Made by a program: the position numbers and the translations under genes
Part shown: piece by piece, positions 1 through 11,345 of the stretch
How the letters are laid out: each line of letters starts with the position of its first letter
Position numbering within the stretch: the stretch's first letter is position 1
From: Mycobacterium asiaticum
GTDB lineage: Bacteria; Actinomycetota; Actinomycetes; Mycobacteriales; Mycobacteriaceae
DNA length: 48,331 bases
Reading direction: 5' to 3'
Assembly: GCF_001673365.1 (NCBI RefSeq)
Contig: NZ_LZLS01000087.1
Location: 1 to 48,331, forward strand
The notes under the pieces: model-generated
The model's database searches: none
What the model saw: only the letters and a program-made list of their open reading frames with translations
Told to the model about the DNA's origin: nothing

Positions 1-20
1 TCTGTGTCTGCTCGCGCCAG

Positions 21-1505
21 CTAGATCGCGGTAGGCAGGGGGCCGCGGGCGGCCTCGTAGGCCGCACCCACCCGGTACAGCCGGTCGTCGCGTAGCGCCG
101 GCGCCATGATCTGTAACCCCACCGGCAGCCCGTCGTCGGAGGAAAGCCCGGAGGGTACCGACATGCCGCAGTGCCCGGCCAGGTTCAGCGGCAGCGTGCA
201 CATGTCGAACAAGTACATGGCCAGCGGGTCGTCGACCTTCTCCCCCAGCCGGAAGGCGGTGGTCGGGGTCGCCGGCGACACCAGTACGTCGACGGATTTG
301 TAGGCCTCGTCCAGGTCGCGGGCGATCAGGGTGCGCACCTTCTGCGCCTGGTTGTAGTAGGCGTCGTAATAACCCGCGGACAGCGCGTAGGTGCCAATCA
401 TGATGCGCCGCTTGACCTCTGGTCCGAAACCGGCGGCGCGGGTCATGGCCATGACCTCCTCGGCGCTGTGGCTGCCGTCGTCGCCGACCCGCAGTCCGTA
501 GCGCATGGCGTCAAAGCGGGCCAGGTTGCTCGAGACTTCCGACGGCAGGATCAGGTAGTACGCCGGCAACGAGTAGTCGAAATGCGGACAGTCGACTTCG
601 CTGACCTGCGCGCCCAGCGCCTTGAGCTGTTCGACGGCGGCCTCGAACGAGGACAGCACACCCGCTTGGTAGCCCTCGCCGCTGTGCAACTGACGCACCA
701 CCCCGACTCGAACGCCGTTCAGGTCACCTCCGGCACCCGCCCTGGCCGCGCCGACGACGTCGGGAATCTCGGCTTCGATCGAGGTGGAGTCGCGCGGATC
801 GTGGCCTGCGACAACCTGGTGAAGCAACGCGGTGTCCAGCACGGTGCGCGCGCACGGGCCGCCCTGGTCCAGCGACGACGCACACGCGATCAGCCCGTAG
901 CGCGACACCGTGCCATAGGTCGGTTTGACGCCGACGGTCGCGGTCAGTGCGGCGGGTTGGCGAATGGAACCACCGGTGTCGGATCCGATGGCCAGTGGCG
1001 CCTGGAACGCCGCCAAGGCAGCCGCACTACCACCGCCGGAACCGCCCGGCACCCGCTCGACGTCCCACGGGTTGCGGGTCGGGCCGTAGGCCGAGTTCTC
1101 CGTCGAGGAGCCCATGGCGAACTCGTCCATGTTGGTCTTGCCCAGGATGGGAATGCCGGCGGCCCGCAACCGCGCGGTGAGCGTGGCGTCATACGGCGAG
1201 CGCCAGCCCTCGAGGATTTTCGAGCCGCAGGTAGTCGGCATGTCGATCGTGGTGAAGACGTCCTTGAGCGCCAGCGGAACGCCGGCCAGCGGCGACGGAA
1301 GCGCCTCACCGGCAGAAACCGCCTTGTCGACGGCCGCCGCGGCGCCCAGCGCTTCGTCGGCCGCGACGTGCAGGAATGCGCCGTAGCGTTCGTCGGTCGC
1401 CGCGATCTGGTCCAGGCAAGCTTGGGTGATTTCTACCGAGGACAACTCCTTGGCAGCGATCTTGGCGGCGAGCGTCGCCGCATCGAGCCGGATGATGTCC
1501 GTCAC
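21..1505 (-). CDS. gatA: Glutamyl-tRNA(Gln)/aspartyl-tRNA(Asn) amidotransferase subunit A
   Basis: GatA is the amidase subunit of GatCAB. It releases ammonia from glutamine to convert Glu-tRNA(Gln) and Asp-tRNA(Asn) to the correctly charged amide forms. The 494-residue product has the amidase-signature Ser-cisSer-Lys triad, read as K81 (in LKDVF), S156 (in PGGSGGGS) and S180 (in GSDTGGS). The start chosen is a GTG at 1503-1505, which overlaps the gatC stop in a GTGA junction and gives the family's normal length. A longer in-frame reading into gatC adds about 29 non-homologous residues and was rejected. The order gatC-gatA, transcribed leftward, is the usual mycobacterial one. gatB would lie outside the window. 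Confidence 0.97.
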   Translation of the reverse strand: MTDIIRLDAATLAAKIAAKELSSVEITQACLDQIAATDERYGAFLHVAADEALGAAAAVDKAVSAGEALPSPLAGVPLALKDVFTTIDMPTTCGSKILEGWRSPYDATLTARLRAAGIPILGKTNMDEFAMGSSTENSAYGPTRNPWDVERVPGGSGGGSAAALAAFQAPLAIGSDTGGSIRQPAALTATVGVKPTYGTVSRYGLIACASSLDQGGPCARTVLDTALLHQVVAGHDPRDSTSIEAEIPDVVGAARAGAGGDLNGVRVGVVRQLHSGEGYQAGVLSSFEAAVEQLKALGAQVSEVDCPHFDYSLPAYYLILPSEVSSNLARFDAMRYGLRVGDDGSHSAEEVMAMTRAAGFGPEVKRRIMIGTYALSAGYYDAYYNQAQKVRTLIARDLDEAYKSVDVLVSPATPTTAFRLGEKVDDPLAMYLFDMCTLPLNLAGHCGMSVPSGLSSDDGLPVGLQIMAPALRDDRLYRVGAAYEAARGPLPTAI

Positions 1506-1801
1506 TGGCTCTCCCCCAGGATCTGCGGAACCGCGAAGCGGCCGTCGACAGCTTCGGGCGCGGCGGCGAGCGCCTGCTGCTGAGTCAGGCACGGCTGCGG
1601 TTCGTCCGGGCGCGTGACGTTGACGTCCTTGAGTGGGTTGTCGGTGGCCTCGACGCCGGTCACGTCGACGGCCTGAATCTGGCTGACATGGCTCAAGATG
1701 GCGTCAAGCTGACCGGCGAAGCTGTTCAGCTCGGTCTCGGTCAACGCCAGCCGGGCCAGCCGAGCCAGGTGGGCCACCTCGTCGCGGGAGATCTGGGACA
1801 C
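1502..1801 (-). CDS. gatC: Glutamyl-tRNA(Gln)/aspartyl-tRNA(Asn) amidotransferase subunit C
   Basis: GatC is the small subunit that wraps around and stabilises GatA in the GatCAB complex. The 99-residue product opens with the family pattern [15 protein letters not shown] and has the central [11 protein letters not shown] segment. It is full length for the family. Its TGA stop overlaps the gatA GTG start by 4 nt, so the two are probably translated in a coupled way from one leftward transcript. The promoter should lie in the divergent gap at 1802-1957. Confidence 0.97.
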   Translation of the reverse strand: MSQISRDEVAHLARLARLALTETELNSFAGQLDAILSHVSQIQAVDVTGVEATDNPLKDVNVTRPDEPQPCLTQQQALAAAPEAVDGRFAVPQILGESQ

Positions 1802-1828
1802 GAGCGAAAAGCCTATCCCGCCGCGACC

Positions 1829-1890
1829 GTGAAGCTGGCTTCACGTTGGGCATCTTGAACTCAAGCATCGAGCGTCAAGCTGGCTTCACG
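1829..1890. repeat. Palindromic repeat pair in the gatC/Rv3013 divergent gap
   Basis: Positions 1829-1844 form a palindrome, GTGAAGC and GCTTCAC separated by TG. Thirty bases later, 1874-1890 repeats its right-hand part, AAGCTGGCTTCACG, with one change (GTCAAGC) in the left arm. The pair sits between two divergent genes, so it could be an operator or a dispersed intergenic repeat. No bound regulator is recognised. Confidence 0.6.
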
Positions 1891-1957
1891 CTCGGCGCAC
1901 GGGGGCGAGGCACCGGCCGAAATGCCACGAACGCGTCGCTGTGCAACAGTGTTGGCC

Positions 1958-2614
1958 GTGCCGTCCTATCTATTGCGCGTTGAGTTGGCCGACCGACCAG
2001 GCAGTCTGGGGTCGCTGGCCGTCGCGCTCGGTTCGGTGGGCGCCGACATCTTGTCGCTGGATGTGGTCGAGCGCACTGGCGGTTACGCGATCGACGACCT
2101 GGTGATCGAGATCCCGGCCGGAGCGATGCCGGACGCGCTTATCACCGCGGCCGAATCGCTGCCCGGTGTGCGCGTGGACAGCGTGCGTCCACACACCGGC
2201 CTGCTGGAAGCACACCGGGAACTGGAGCTGCTTGACCTGGTGTCGGCGGCCCGCGACAACGCTTCGCGTCTACAGGTCTTGGCTGATCAGGCGCCCAGGA
2301 TCCTACGGGTGAGCTGGTGCACGGTGCTGCGCAGCTCGCAGGGAAAGCTACAGCGGCTGGCCGGCAGCGCGGGTGCACCCGAAACGCGGGCGGATTCGGC
2401 ACCGTGGCTGCCGATCGAGCAGGCTGCCACGCTGGATGGCAGCGCGGAGTGGGTGCCGCAGGCTTGGCGCGACATGGACACCACGATGGTCGCGGCGCCG
2501 CTGGGCGATCCGCACACCGCGGTGGTGCTGGGCCGACCCGGGCCGGAGTTCCGGCCGTCGGAGGTGGCACGGCTGGGTTATCTGGCCGGCATCGTCGCGA
2601 CCCTGTTGCGTTGA
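1958..2614 (+). CDS. ACT-domain protein (Rv3013-like)
   Basis: A 218-residue protein of unknown function. Its N-terminus (SYLLRVELADRPGSLGSLA, then DILSLDVVE) is a typical ACT domain, a small fold that binds amino acids or other small ligands and regulates linked enzymes. The remaining roughly 140 residues show no catalytic motif I recognise and may form a GAF-like sensing region. The GTG at 1958 was chosen because the ACT strand begins there and the length matches the M. tuberculosis homologue as I remember it. An ATG at 1922 would add 12 residues of unrelated composition. It is transcribed divergently from gatC. Confidence 0.85.
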   Translation: MPSYLLRVELADRPGSLGSLAVALGSVGADILSLDVVERTGGYAIDDLVIEIPAGAMPDALITAAESLPGVRVDSVRPHTGLLEAHRELELLDLVSAARDNASRLQVLADQAPRILRVSWCTVLRSSQGKLQRLAGSAGAPETRADSAPWLPIEQAATLDGSAEWVPQAWRDMDTTMVAAPLGDPHTAVVLGRPGPEFRPSEVARLGYLAGIVATLLR

Positions 2615-2711
2615 AGCAGATGCGTTACGGCGCTTGGGTTTTGACGACGGGATCGTCGTCTTCCCAGAGCAGCAGTTGCCGGACCGCCGGGCGGGAACCG
2701 TAGGGTCGCAG

Positions 2712-2854
2712 CATCTGGCTGGCCGGACGCGGGCGAGCGGTACACCGTGGCCTTACTCGCGCGCGGTGTTGGCCACCGCGTCCACCGCGAGCAACTCGGC
2801 CTCCCGCGGCGACCAGGGGGATGCATCCGCGGACCAGTCGGCGGCCTGACTCAT
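2712..2854 (-). pseudogene. Degraded TetR-family regulator remnant
   Basis: On the minus strand an ATG at 2852-2854 opens a 33-codon frame ending in VDAVANTARE and a stop (2753-2755). A second minus frame picks up at the same point with ASKATVYRSPASGQ. Joined across a frameshift, these read as the helix-turn-helix of a TetR regulator (normally VDAVAxxARxSKATVYRRWPSKxEL). The segment before VDAVANTA is also too short, as if about 15 residues were deleted. This gene fossil occupies most of the 292-bp gap between Rv3013 and ligA. What remains of that gap shows no other gene. Confidence 0.6.
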
Positions 2855-2906
2855 AGCGCCCACCATAAGACCGTTTGCCCGGTGGCAGCGAGCAGCCGCC
2901 TGGCTG

Positions 2907-4982
<2,076 letters not shown>

Positions 4983-5075
4983 CTATCCACCAGCGGCCGG
5001 ACTTACGGTGGGGCCCACCGGTGAGCGGCGACGCGGGCACCGCGGACACGCACTCGAGCACCGGCGTGCGTCGTG

Positions 5076-5100
5076 TCCGACTAAGTCGGATGACCGACTT
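5076..5100. promoter_or_regulatory. Overlapping palindromic operators upstream of the tetR gene
   Basis: Two perfect palindromes overlap. TCCGACT-A-AGTCGGA lies at 5076-5090. AAGTCGG-ATGA-CCGACTT lies at 5083-5100. The second recurs almost exactly at 5821-5836 before the amine oxidase gene (GTCGG, then A or T, then TGACCGACTTA). The site is about 43 bp before the TetR start, as expected for autoregulation. Confidence 0.8.
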
Positions 5101-5142
5101 AAACTAAAGCACGTGAAGCAAGCGGCCGAGAGGGCGGTTTAG

Positions 5143-5763
5143 ATGGCGTACGTCAAAGCAGCCGAACGCGAGGAGCAGATCGTCGCGGCGGCCAGAAGCG
5201 TGCTTGCGGCGGCGGGGGTGTCGGCGACGACGTTGCGCGCGGTCGCGGCCGAGGCCGAGATTCCGTTGGGCACGCTGCACTACGTGTTCCCGACCAAGGA
5301 AAAGATGTTGCGCGCGGTGATCACCGCGGTCATCGGTGAGGTGGTCGATACGGTCGGGGCCGATCTGGAGCTCGATCAAGGTCTCGAACATGCCATCCGG
5401 CACGGTGCGATCCGCTTCTGGGACACCTTGGTGCAAGGCGACATCGGCGTCCAAATCATGCAATACGAGTTGGCGATGTACTCGGCCCGAACTCAGGACT
5501 CGGGGGGCCTGGCCCTCTACCAGCACTACACCTCGTTGATCACCGAACTGTGTGAACGGGCCGCCTCGGGTGCCGGCGAGCGCTGCGCGGTCGACTTCGA
5601 CACGCTCGGACGCCTCTGTCTCGCTGTCGTCGACGGCCTGATCGTGCAATACGTGGCCAATCCCGATCCCGATCGCGCGCGTCGCGATCTCAACCGGGCG
5701 ATCGACATGCTCGTTGCCTTCGCTGACCCACAACCCGTCACCAGCGCGCGGACCCGCGGCTAG
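5143..5763 (+). CDS. TetR-family transcriptional regulator
   Basis: A 206-residue one-component repressor. The N-terminal helix-turn-helix covers residues about 8-55 (EEQIVAAARSVLAAAGVSATTLRAVA, then the recognition segment IPLGTLHYVFPTKEKML). The C-terminal part is an all-helical ligand and dimerisation domain with no recognised ligand class. ATG at 5143 gives normal family length. It lies 100 bp upstream of a flavin amine oxidase gene, and both promoters have the same operator. The likely job is autoregulated control of amine catabolism, with an amine or its product as ligand. That ligand is an inference. The pair is not at this locus in M. tuberculosis as I remember it, so it may be a lineage-specific insertion. 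Confidence 0.9.
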   Translation: MAYVKAAEREEQIVAAARSVLAAAGVSATTLRAVAAEAEIPLGTLHYVFPTKEKMLRAVITAVIGEVVDTVGADLELDQGLEHAIRHGAIRFWDTLVQGDIGVQIMQYELAMYSARTQDSGGLALYQHYTSLITELCERAASGAGERCAVDFDTLGRLCLAVVDGLIVQYVANPDPDRARRDLNRAIDMLVAFADPQPVTSARTRG

Positions 5764-5836
5764 GGCCTGCGTTCGAAGACATTGCGTTCGAGGGCCCTAC
5801 TGCATTACCTTGAACAGTCGGTCGGTTGACCGACTT
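5761..5836. promoter_or_regulatory. Hairpin and TetR operator upstream of the amine oxidase gene
   Basis: The gap between the regulator and the oxidase gene holds two elements. TAGGGCC at 5761-5767 can pair with GGCCCTA at 5793-5799; the loop carries TGCGTTCGA twice. The operator GTCGG-TTGA-CCGACTT follows at 5821-5836 and copies the site upstream of tetR. The oxidase therefore has its own regulated promoter rather than relying only on read-through. Confidence 0.75.
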
Positions 5837-5863
5837 ACTATTCAACCAGAAGAAGGACCCCAG

Positions 5864-7228
5864 ATGGATTCGCGACAGACACCGGAACCGTCCCAGTCCA
5901 TCGCCACAGCGACGGTGGCTGTGGTGGGTGCGGGGCTTTCCGGGCTGACGGCAGCCCGCGAGCTTGCCCGTGCGGGCGTCGATGTCGTGGTACTCGAGGC
6001 TGCCGACCGGTTGGGCGGACGAGCGATGACCGAGACGACCGTCCTCGGCTCGCGGGTAGACCTCGGCGGACAGTGGATCGGCCACGACCACCACCGCATC
6101 ATCGAGTTGGCCGAAGAACTGGGCGCCGAACGGTTTCGGATGCATACCCGACCGCTGCCCGTGCTGATCAGCGGATCTCGCCGGATACGGCCGGTCTCGC
6201 CGTCGATGGTCCTGACCGCGTTCATCGTCGCCGGCGTCGAATTGCTGTCCCGCTGCCGAGTTACGCAGCGGTGGAACGCCACAACCGTTGCCTCATGGCT
6301 GCGCCGAGTCCCAGGGCACACCACCCGACGTCTGCTGGAAGTAATCGGCTTGGTCTCGTGGACGGCCGATCTGGACCGCTTCTCCATCCACGCCATGGCT
6401 AGCACGATCCGCCAACAGGGTGGCCTGAAGGCCATGTTGTCCACCAGCGGGGGCGCACAAGAATCGTTGCTGACGCAAGGGATAGGCGCACTCGTCGACG
6501 GCCTCGCGCGCGACCTCGGACCGCGAGTCCGTTTGAGCCACCGCGTCACAACGATTGCCCGCAGCCAAAGCGGCGTCACCCTCGACACCGACGCGGGCGT
6601 CGTGCGGGCGGCGAAAGTCATCGTCACGGTCCCGCCCCCGAGCGCCGCACGGATCACCTTCGACCCACAGCTTCCCGGCCACCGAGTTGCGCTGTCACGC
6701 AACACCTACATGGGCTCGGTCTACAAAGCGATCGCCATCTATGAGCGCCCGTTCTGGCGGGAACGCAACCACAGCGAGTTCATCATTCTGGACAACCCCG
6801 GGCGAGCCGTCTTCGATACCAGCCCACCCGGCGGCCCCGGACACCTGTGCGTGCTCGTGGCAGGCCCGGACGCACGCGAACTCGACGCATTCGATGAACC
6901 CGCGCGCCGCGACGCGATACTGAGCGCCCTTAGCCGACACATCGGGCCCGAAATCCTCGAACCGGTCGACTGGCACGAAAAGTCTTGGCACCTCGACGAG
7001 AACGTCGGCGGCGGCTACGTGGCCCTGCCCTGCCCCGGAACCACCGAAGGCCTGCTGCCCGTGGCGTCCACACCTGTCGGCGACATCCATTGGGCCGGCA
7101 CCGAAACAGCTAGTCACCACCCCGGCTACCTCGACGGCGCCATCGAGTCAGGCATACGTGTGGCCAACGAGGTAATCGAAGCGCTGTCGGCTCGCCGCCC
7201 AGCCGGCAACCGAGTCGCCGCACGCTAG
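5864..7228 (+). CDS. Flavin-containing monoamine oxidase
   Basis: A 454-residue FAD amine oxidase that would oxidise a primary or secondary amine to an aldehyde with release of ammonia and H2O2. It shows the N-terminal dinucleotide fold (VVGAGLSGLTAAREL, GAGLSG at 22-27), the GG-doublet (ADRLGGRAM), the DLGGQWIG segment near residue 66, and the C-terminal FAD-closing motif (WAGTETASHHPGYLDGAIESG). Size and motifs resemble mycobacterial AofH and putrescine oxidases. The substrate cannot be read from sequence. ATG 5864 is preceded by an AGAAGGA ribosome site. Regulation by the adjacent TetR is likely. Confidence 0.9.
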   Translation: MDSRQTPEPSQSIATATVAVVGAGLSGLTAARELARAGVDVVVLEAADRLGGRAMTETTVLGSRVDLGGQWIGHDHHRIIELAEELGAERFRMHTRPLPVLISGSRRIRPVSPSMVLTAFIVAGVELLSRCRVTQRWNATTVASWLRRVPGHTTRRLLEVIGLVSWTADLDRFSIHAMASTIRQQGGLKAMLSTSGGAQESLLTQGIGALVDGLARDLGPRVRLSHRVTTIARSQSGVTLDTDAGVVRAAKVIVTVPPPSAARITFDPQLPGHRVALSRNTYMGSVYKAIAIYERPFWRERNHSEFIILDNPGRAVFDTSPPGGPGHLCVLVAGPDARELDAFDEPARRDAILSALSRHIGPEILEPVDWHEKSWHLDENVGGGYVALPCPGTTEGLLPVASTPVGDIHWAGTETASHHPGYLDGAIESGIRVANEVIEALSARRPAGNRVAAR

Positions 7229-7246
7229 CTGAAGCTGACTCCCGCG

Positions 7247-8272
7247 CTAGATCGCGTCCGGATCTTCGGCGAACGCCTCGGCGGCCTTGCGGGCCAGCCC
7301 GATTGCCGTGCGCGCCCACTGCGGCGTGGCAACCGCCAGACCACAGACCGGTGTAACGCCGACGCAATCGCGCAGCGCCGAGCGTCCGAAGCCGAGCCGA
7401 TCGGTCACCGAAACCACCGCGGTGGCCACTTGCTCAGCCGACAACGATCGCTGCGGAGCGCTCGCCGGGACGACGCCGAGCACGATGGTGCGGCCGGATT
7501 CGACGAACGCGGCGATGCCGTCCAGGTCCGCGGCCAGCAGTGTGCCGGCGTCGACCGAGACTGCCGCAATTCCGCTGCGCTGCAACAGGTCCCACGGTAT
7601 TCCAGTGGCACAGCTGTGCAGCATCACATCCGCCCCGACACCCTGCACGCAGGTTTCCAGCAGTGCGGCCGCCACCGCTTCGTCAAGTGGTGGCACCGGA
7701 CTCAATGCGGTGACGCCGCTCAACCCCCCACCCAGCGCGGCCGGCAGGGTCGGTTCGTCGAGTTGGACCACCACCGGGGTGTCCAGGCGGCGCGACAGTG
7801 CGGCGCGATGGCCCGCGACGCCCTCGGCGAGTGAGGCGGCCAGATCGCGCAGCGCGCCGGGATCGGTGATCGCTCGGTGGCCGTTGCTCAGTTCCAACCC
7901 GGCCGCCAGCGTGACCGGCCCCGCCGTCTGGACTTTGACCACCCGGTCGCCACCGCGCAGACCCGCCGTCTCCCACGCCTCCTCGAGGGCGTCCATGTCT
8001 TCGTCGAGCATGGAGACCGCCCGGCGCAGCACCGCACCCGGACGCGCGACGATGCGGTAGCCGCGCGGCACGGTGTCGATGGCTACATCGACAAGCATCG
8101 CGCCGGTCCGGCCGATCAGGTCTGCACCCACTCCCCTGGCGGGCAGCTCCACGAGGTGAGCCATTGCGTCCGCCAGTTCGCCGACGACGACTTCGGCGGC
8201 CGGGCGCGCCAAGGTGCCGGGCCACGAGCCGACGCCGCTGGCTTTGGCAAACGGATGCGTCGAAACACTCAC
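7247..8272 (-). CDS. MetE/UroD-fold protein (Rv3015c-like)
   Basis: A 341-residue homologue of the C-terminal catalytic half of cobalamin-independent methionine synthase. It keeps the zinc-site signature of that family: His-Ser-Cys at H219 to C221 (MLHSCATG) and a late Cys in PVCGLAVATPQWA (C310), plus the LDEPTLP strand. This suggests a zinc-dependent methyl transfer to a thiol. It lacks the N-terminal half of true MetE, so a methionine synthase role is not assured; the substrate is unknown. It is a single leftward gene, divergent from the following lipoprotein gene. Confidence 0.85.
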   Translation of the reverse strand: MSVSTHPFAKASGVGSWPGTLARPAAEVVVGELADAMAHLVELPARGVGADLIGRTGAMLVDVAIDTVPRGYRIVARPGAVLRRAVSMLDEDMDALEEAWETAGLRGGDRVVKVQTAGPVTLAAGLELSNGHRAITDPGALRDLAASLAEGVAGHRAALSRRLDTPVVVQLDEPTLPAALGGGLSGVTALSPVPPLDEAVAAALLETCVQGVGADVMLHSCATGIPWDLLQRSGIAAVSVDAGTLLAADLDGIAAFVESGRTIVLGVVPASAPQRSLSAEQVATAVVSVTDRLGFGRSALRDCVGVTPVCGLAVATPQWARTAIGLARKAAEAFAEDPDAI

Positions 8273-8365
8273 CGGGCAACCGTATTCGACGTCGCATGGT
8301 GCGCCGGTCAGCAGGGGTGTTTAGCGACGGGCGCGGCGGGTAGGTTCGACCCAGAAGGGTGGCAG

Positions 8366-9010
8366 ATGGCCAGATTGATGCGACGCCTGCGGCTACGTTC
8401 GCTCTGGTGTTGCGCGATGTTGCTGACGGCGGCGTGTACGCGCGTGGTGGACGGCGAAGCTTTGCCCGCATACGGTGCCGTCCCGGTGGGCGTGCTGGAC
8501 GCCGCCGCCGTGCTGCTCGACCCGTCCCGGATGCGCGCGATCACCGGCGCCGGTGAGCATCTGACGATCATTCCGTCGATGGACGGGCGCTACCCCGTGG
8601 ACATCGAGGCGCTGGCTACCAGCACGCCGCCGGAATGCCGGTTCGTGTTCGCCGAGACCGCGACCTTCGGTCCGGATGTCAAGGCGTTTCATAAGACGAC
8701 CTTCCAGGATCCTCCCGAGGGCCGGATGATTTCCGAGGGTGCGGCGAGTTATCACGACGCCGACGCGGCCCGGCGCGCCTTCGATGGCCTGGTCAGCACC
8801 GTCAAGAACTGCGCAGAAAGTTCGATGGGCTGGTTGTTCGTCAGTTCGTGGGACGCTGACGCCGAGTCGCTGCACATGCGGCCGGGTGCGTGCGGACGTG
8901 ACTACCGGGTGCTTTCCACGGCACTGCTGGAGGTGACGTTCTGCGGCTTTCCGGAGTCGGTCTCCGAGATCGTGCTGACGAACATGGCCGCAAACGTTCC
9001 GGGCAGCTAG
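8366..9010 (+). CDS. lpqA: Lipoprotein with PknH-type extracellular sensor domain (LpqA-like)
   Basis: A 214-residue exported lipoprotein. The N-terminus has a basic start, a hydrophobic stretch and a lipobox ending LLTAAC. The mature part resembles the extracellular sensor domain of the kinase PknH and carries four Cys in that family's spacing (PPECRF, VKNCAE, GACGRD, TFCGFP), which should form two disulfides. The ligand is unknown. ATG 8366 follows the GGTGGCAG region; longer upstream readings run into the divergent gene's promoter. Its stop codon overlaps that of the convergent mnmA gene by two bases. Confidence 0.85.
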   Translation: MARLMRRLRLRSLWCCAMLLTAACTRVVDGEALPAYGAVPVGVLDAAAVLLDPSRMRAITGAGEHLTIIPSMDGRYPVDIEALATSTPPECRFVFAETATFGPDVKAFHKTTFQDPPEGRMISEGAASYHDADAARRAFDGLVSTVKNCAESSMGWLFVSSWDADAESLHMRPGACGRDYRVLSTALLEVTFCGFPESVSEIVLTNMAANVPGS

Positions 9011-10080
9011 CCCGTGCTCGCGATGGTGGCGCTACCCAGCACCTCGTCACCGGCGGGGTCGGGACGGTAAAGCACCAGCGTCTGACCGCGGGCCACGCCA
9101 CGCAGCGGCGCGCGCAACTGAACTGTGAGTTGGTTGTCGACGAATTCTGCTACCGCACTAGCGATTTCACCGTGCGCCCGCACCTGGACTTCGCATTCGA
9201 TCGGGCCCGAGGGGACGGTGCCCGCGGTGAAAACGGGCTGCCTTCCGATCAACCCGTGCACGTCGAGGTCCGCGACGGTGCCGACATGCACGGTCGCGGT
9301 GTCGGCGTCGATGGCGGTGACGTAGCGCGGGCGGCCGTCCGGGCCGGGCCCGGCAATGCCCAAGCCCTTGCGTTGTCCGATGGTGAAGCCGTGCACGCCG
9401 TCGTGCTCGGCAAGTACCGAGCCGTCCTGATCGACCACGCTGCCGCGACGAACGCCGATCCGCTCGCCCAAAAACGCTTGAGTGTTGCCGGACGGAATGA
9501 AGCAGATGTCGTGGCTGTCCGGCTTTTCGGCAACGGCCAGACCTCGGCTCGCGGCTTCGGCGCGGATCTGGGGCTTGGGGGTGTCACCGATCGGAAAGGC
9601 GGCGTGGCGCAACTGCTCGGCGTTCAAGACAGCCAGCACGTAGGACTGATCCTTGTCCCGGTCGACGGCGCGACGCAGCTTCCGACCGGACAGTCGCGCA
9701 TAGTGCCCGGTGACGACGGTGTCGAAGCCCAAAGCCAGTGCGCGCGCCGAAAGAGCCGAGAACTTGATCTCCTGGTTGCAGCGGACGCAGGGATTCGGGG
9801 TTTCGCCACGCGCATAGGACGATACGAAATCGTCGATCACGTTCTCTTTGAACTTCTCGGCGAAATCCCAGACGTAGAACGGGATTCCGAGCACATCGGC
9901 GACCCGGCGCGCATCGGATGCATCTTCCTTTGAACAGCAGCCCCGCGAGCCGGTGCGAAGCGTGCCCGGTGCGCTCGACAACGCCAAATGCACACCGACC
10001 ACGTCGTGTCCGGCATCGACCATGCGGGCAGCGGCAACAGCGGAGTCGACGCCACCGCTCATCGCGGCGAGAACCTTCAC
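9007..10080 (-). CDS. mnmA: tRNA-specific 2-thiouridylase
   Basis: MnmA thiolates U34 of the Lys, Glu and Gln tRNAs using ATP and sulfur relayed from a cysteine desulfurase. The 357-residue product has the PP-loop SGGVDSA (8-14), the first catalytic Cys in [12 protein letters not shown], the DKDQSYVL segment and the second catalytic Cys in HDICFIPSG. The start is GTG at 10078-10080, overlapping the iscS stop (GTGA). Coupling to iscS fits their shared sulfur-relay pathway. Confidence 0.97.
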   Translation of the reverse strand: MKVLAAMSGGVDSAVAAARMVDAGHDVVGVHLALSSAPGTLRTGSRGCCSKEDASDARRVADVLGIPFYVWDFAEKFKENVIDDFVSSYARGETPNPCVRCNQEIKFSALSARALALGFDTVVTGHYARLSGRKLRRAVDRDKDQSYVLAVLNAEQLRHAAFPIGDTPKPQIRAEAASRGLAVAEKPDSHDICFIPSGNTQAFLGERIGVRRGSVVDQDGSVLAEHDGVHGFTIGQRKGLGIAGPGPDGRPRYVTAIDADTATVHVGTVADLDVHGLIGRQPVFTAGTVPSGPIECEVQVRAHGEIASAVAEFVDNQLTVQLRAPLRGVARGQTLVLYRPDPAGDEVLGSATIASTG

Positions 10081-11258
10081 TTAACCAGCCCCGCACTGGC
10101 CAGCGCGGCGCGTCGGGCCCGTGCCACCGCACCGGGCAACACCTGCAGCGCCGCGTCGACGTCAGCGTCAACACTGTTATGGCCCAACGAAAGTCGCAGC
10201 GAGCCGCGAGAACTGGCCGGATCGGCACCCATCGCCACCAGCACGTGTGAAGCCTGGGCGACGCCTGCCGTGCACGCCGATCCGGTGGAGCACTCGATTC
10301 CGTTGGCGTCCAACAACATCAGCAGCGCATCGCCTTCGCAACCGCGGAAAGTGAAGTGCGCGTTGCCCGGAAGACGCAACGCGTCGCGGGCGCCGTTGAC
10401 GCGGACGTCGTCGATCGTTTCCAGCACGCCCTCGACCAGGCGGTCGCGCAGCACCCGCAGCCGAGCGCTGTTGACCTCCAGCCCGTCCACCGCGATCTGT
10501 ATCGCCGTCGCCATCCCGACGGCACCGGCGACATCTGGTGTGCCGGAACGAATGTCACGCTCCTGGCCGCCACCGTGCAGCAGCGGCACGCAACTTACGT
10601 CGCGGCGCAACAGCAGGGCGCCCACTCCCGGCGGGCCACCGAACTTATGTGCGGTCACGCTCATTGCCGAAAGACCGCTGGTTGCGAAGTCAACGGGTAG
10701 CTGTCCCACGGCCTGTACCGCATCACTGTGGATCGGGACACCGAATTCAGCGGCTACCGCGGCCAGTTCGGCGATCGGCATGATGGTGCCGACCTCGTTG
10801 TTGGCCCACATCACCGACACCAACGCCACGTCGTCCGGGTTTTCCAGCGCGGCGCGCAACGCGGCCGCCGACACCGAACCATCGGCGGCGGTCGGCAGCC
10901 AGGTGACCTCGGCGCCTTCGTGGTCGACCAACCACTGCACGGTGTCCAGCACGGCGTGGTGCTCGACCTCGGTGGTGACGATGCGGCGGCGACTCGGGTC
11001 AGCGTCGTGGCGCGCCCAGTAGATACCTTTGACCGCCAGGTTGTCGCTCTCGGTCCCACCCGCGGTGAAAATCACCTCGGAAGGCCGCGCCCCCAGCTTT
11101 TCGGCAATCAGTTCGCGGGATTCCTCGACGCGCCGGCGCGCCGTGCGCCCAGAAGTGTGCAGCGACGAGGCATTGCCCACCGTCCCCAGCACAGCCGTCA
11201 TCGCCGCGATTGCAGCGGGATGCATCGGGGTGGTGGCGGCGTGATCGAGGTAGGCCAT
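10077..11258 (-). CDS. iscS: Cysteine desulfurase
   Basis: A PLP enzyme that removes sulfur from cysteine as an enzyme persulfide and feeds MnmA and iron-sulfur assembly. The 393-residue product has the PLP-stacking His region (EVEHHAV, residues 98-103), the Schiff-base Lys K205 in [10 protein letters not shown], and the persulfide Cys C329 in [12 protein letters not shown] 11258 was chosen because [14 protein letters not shown] is the invariant family N-terminus; the frame continues eight codons upstream without homology. It is the first gene of a two-gene leftward operon with mnmA. Confidence 0.97.
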   Translation of the reverse strand: MAYLDHAATTPMHPAAIAAMTAVLGTVGNASSLHTSGRTARRRVEESRELIAEKLGARPSEVIFTAGGTESDNLAVKGIYWARHDADPSRRRIVTTEVEHHAVLDTVQWLVDHEGAEVTWLPTAADGSVSAAALRAALENPDDVALVSVMWANNEVGTIMPIAELAAVAAEFGVPIHSDAVQAVGQLPVDFATSGLSAMSVTAHKFGGPPGVGALLLRRDVSCVPLLHGGGQERDIRSGTPDVAGAVGMATAIQIAVDGLEVNSARLRVLRDRLVEGVLETIDDVRVNGARDALRLPGNAHFTFRGCEGDALLMLLDANGIECSTGSACTAGVAQASHVLVAMGADPASSRGSLRLSLGHNSVDADVDAALQVLPGAVARARRAALASAGLVK

Positions 11259-11345
11259 GACTCGTGCCACGATACCGGGCAACCTCAGGGACCCAGAATC
11301 TCGTGAGCAGACCGCACAGGTACCGCCCCCACCCGCGTCGTGCGG

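Noticed and set aside
171..1583. Long open frame on the plus strand opposite gatA
   Set aside because: It is the antisense shadow of a strongly conserved gene; the composition is low-complexity and no domain is recognisable.
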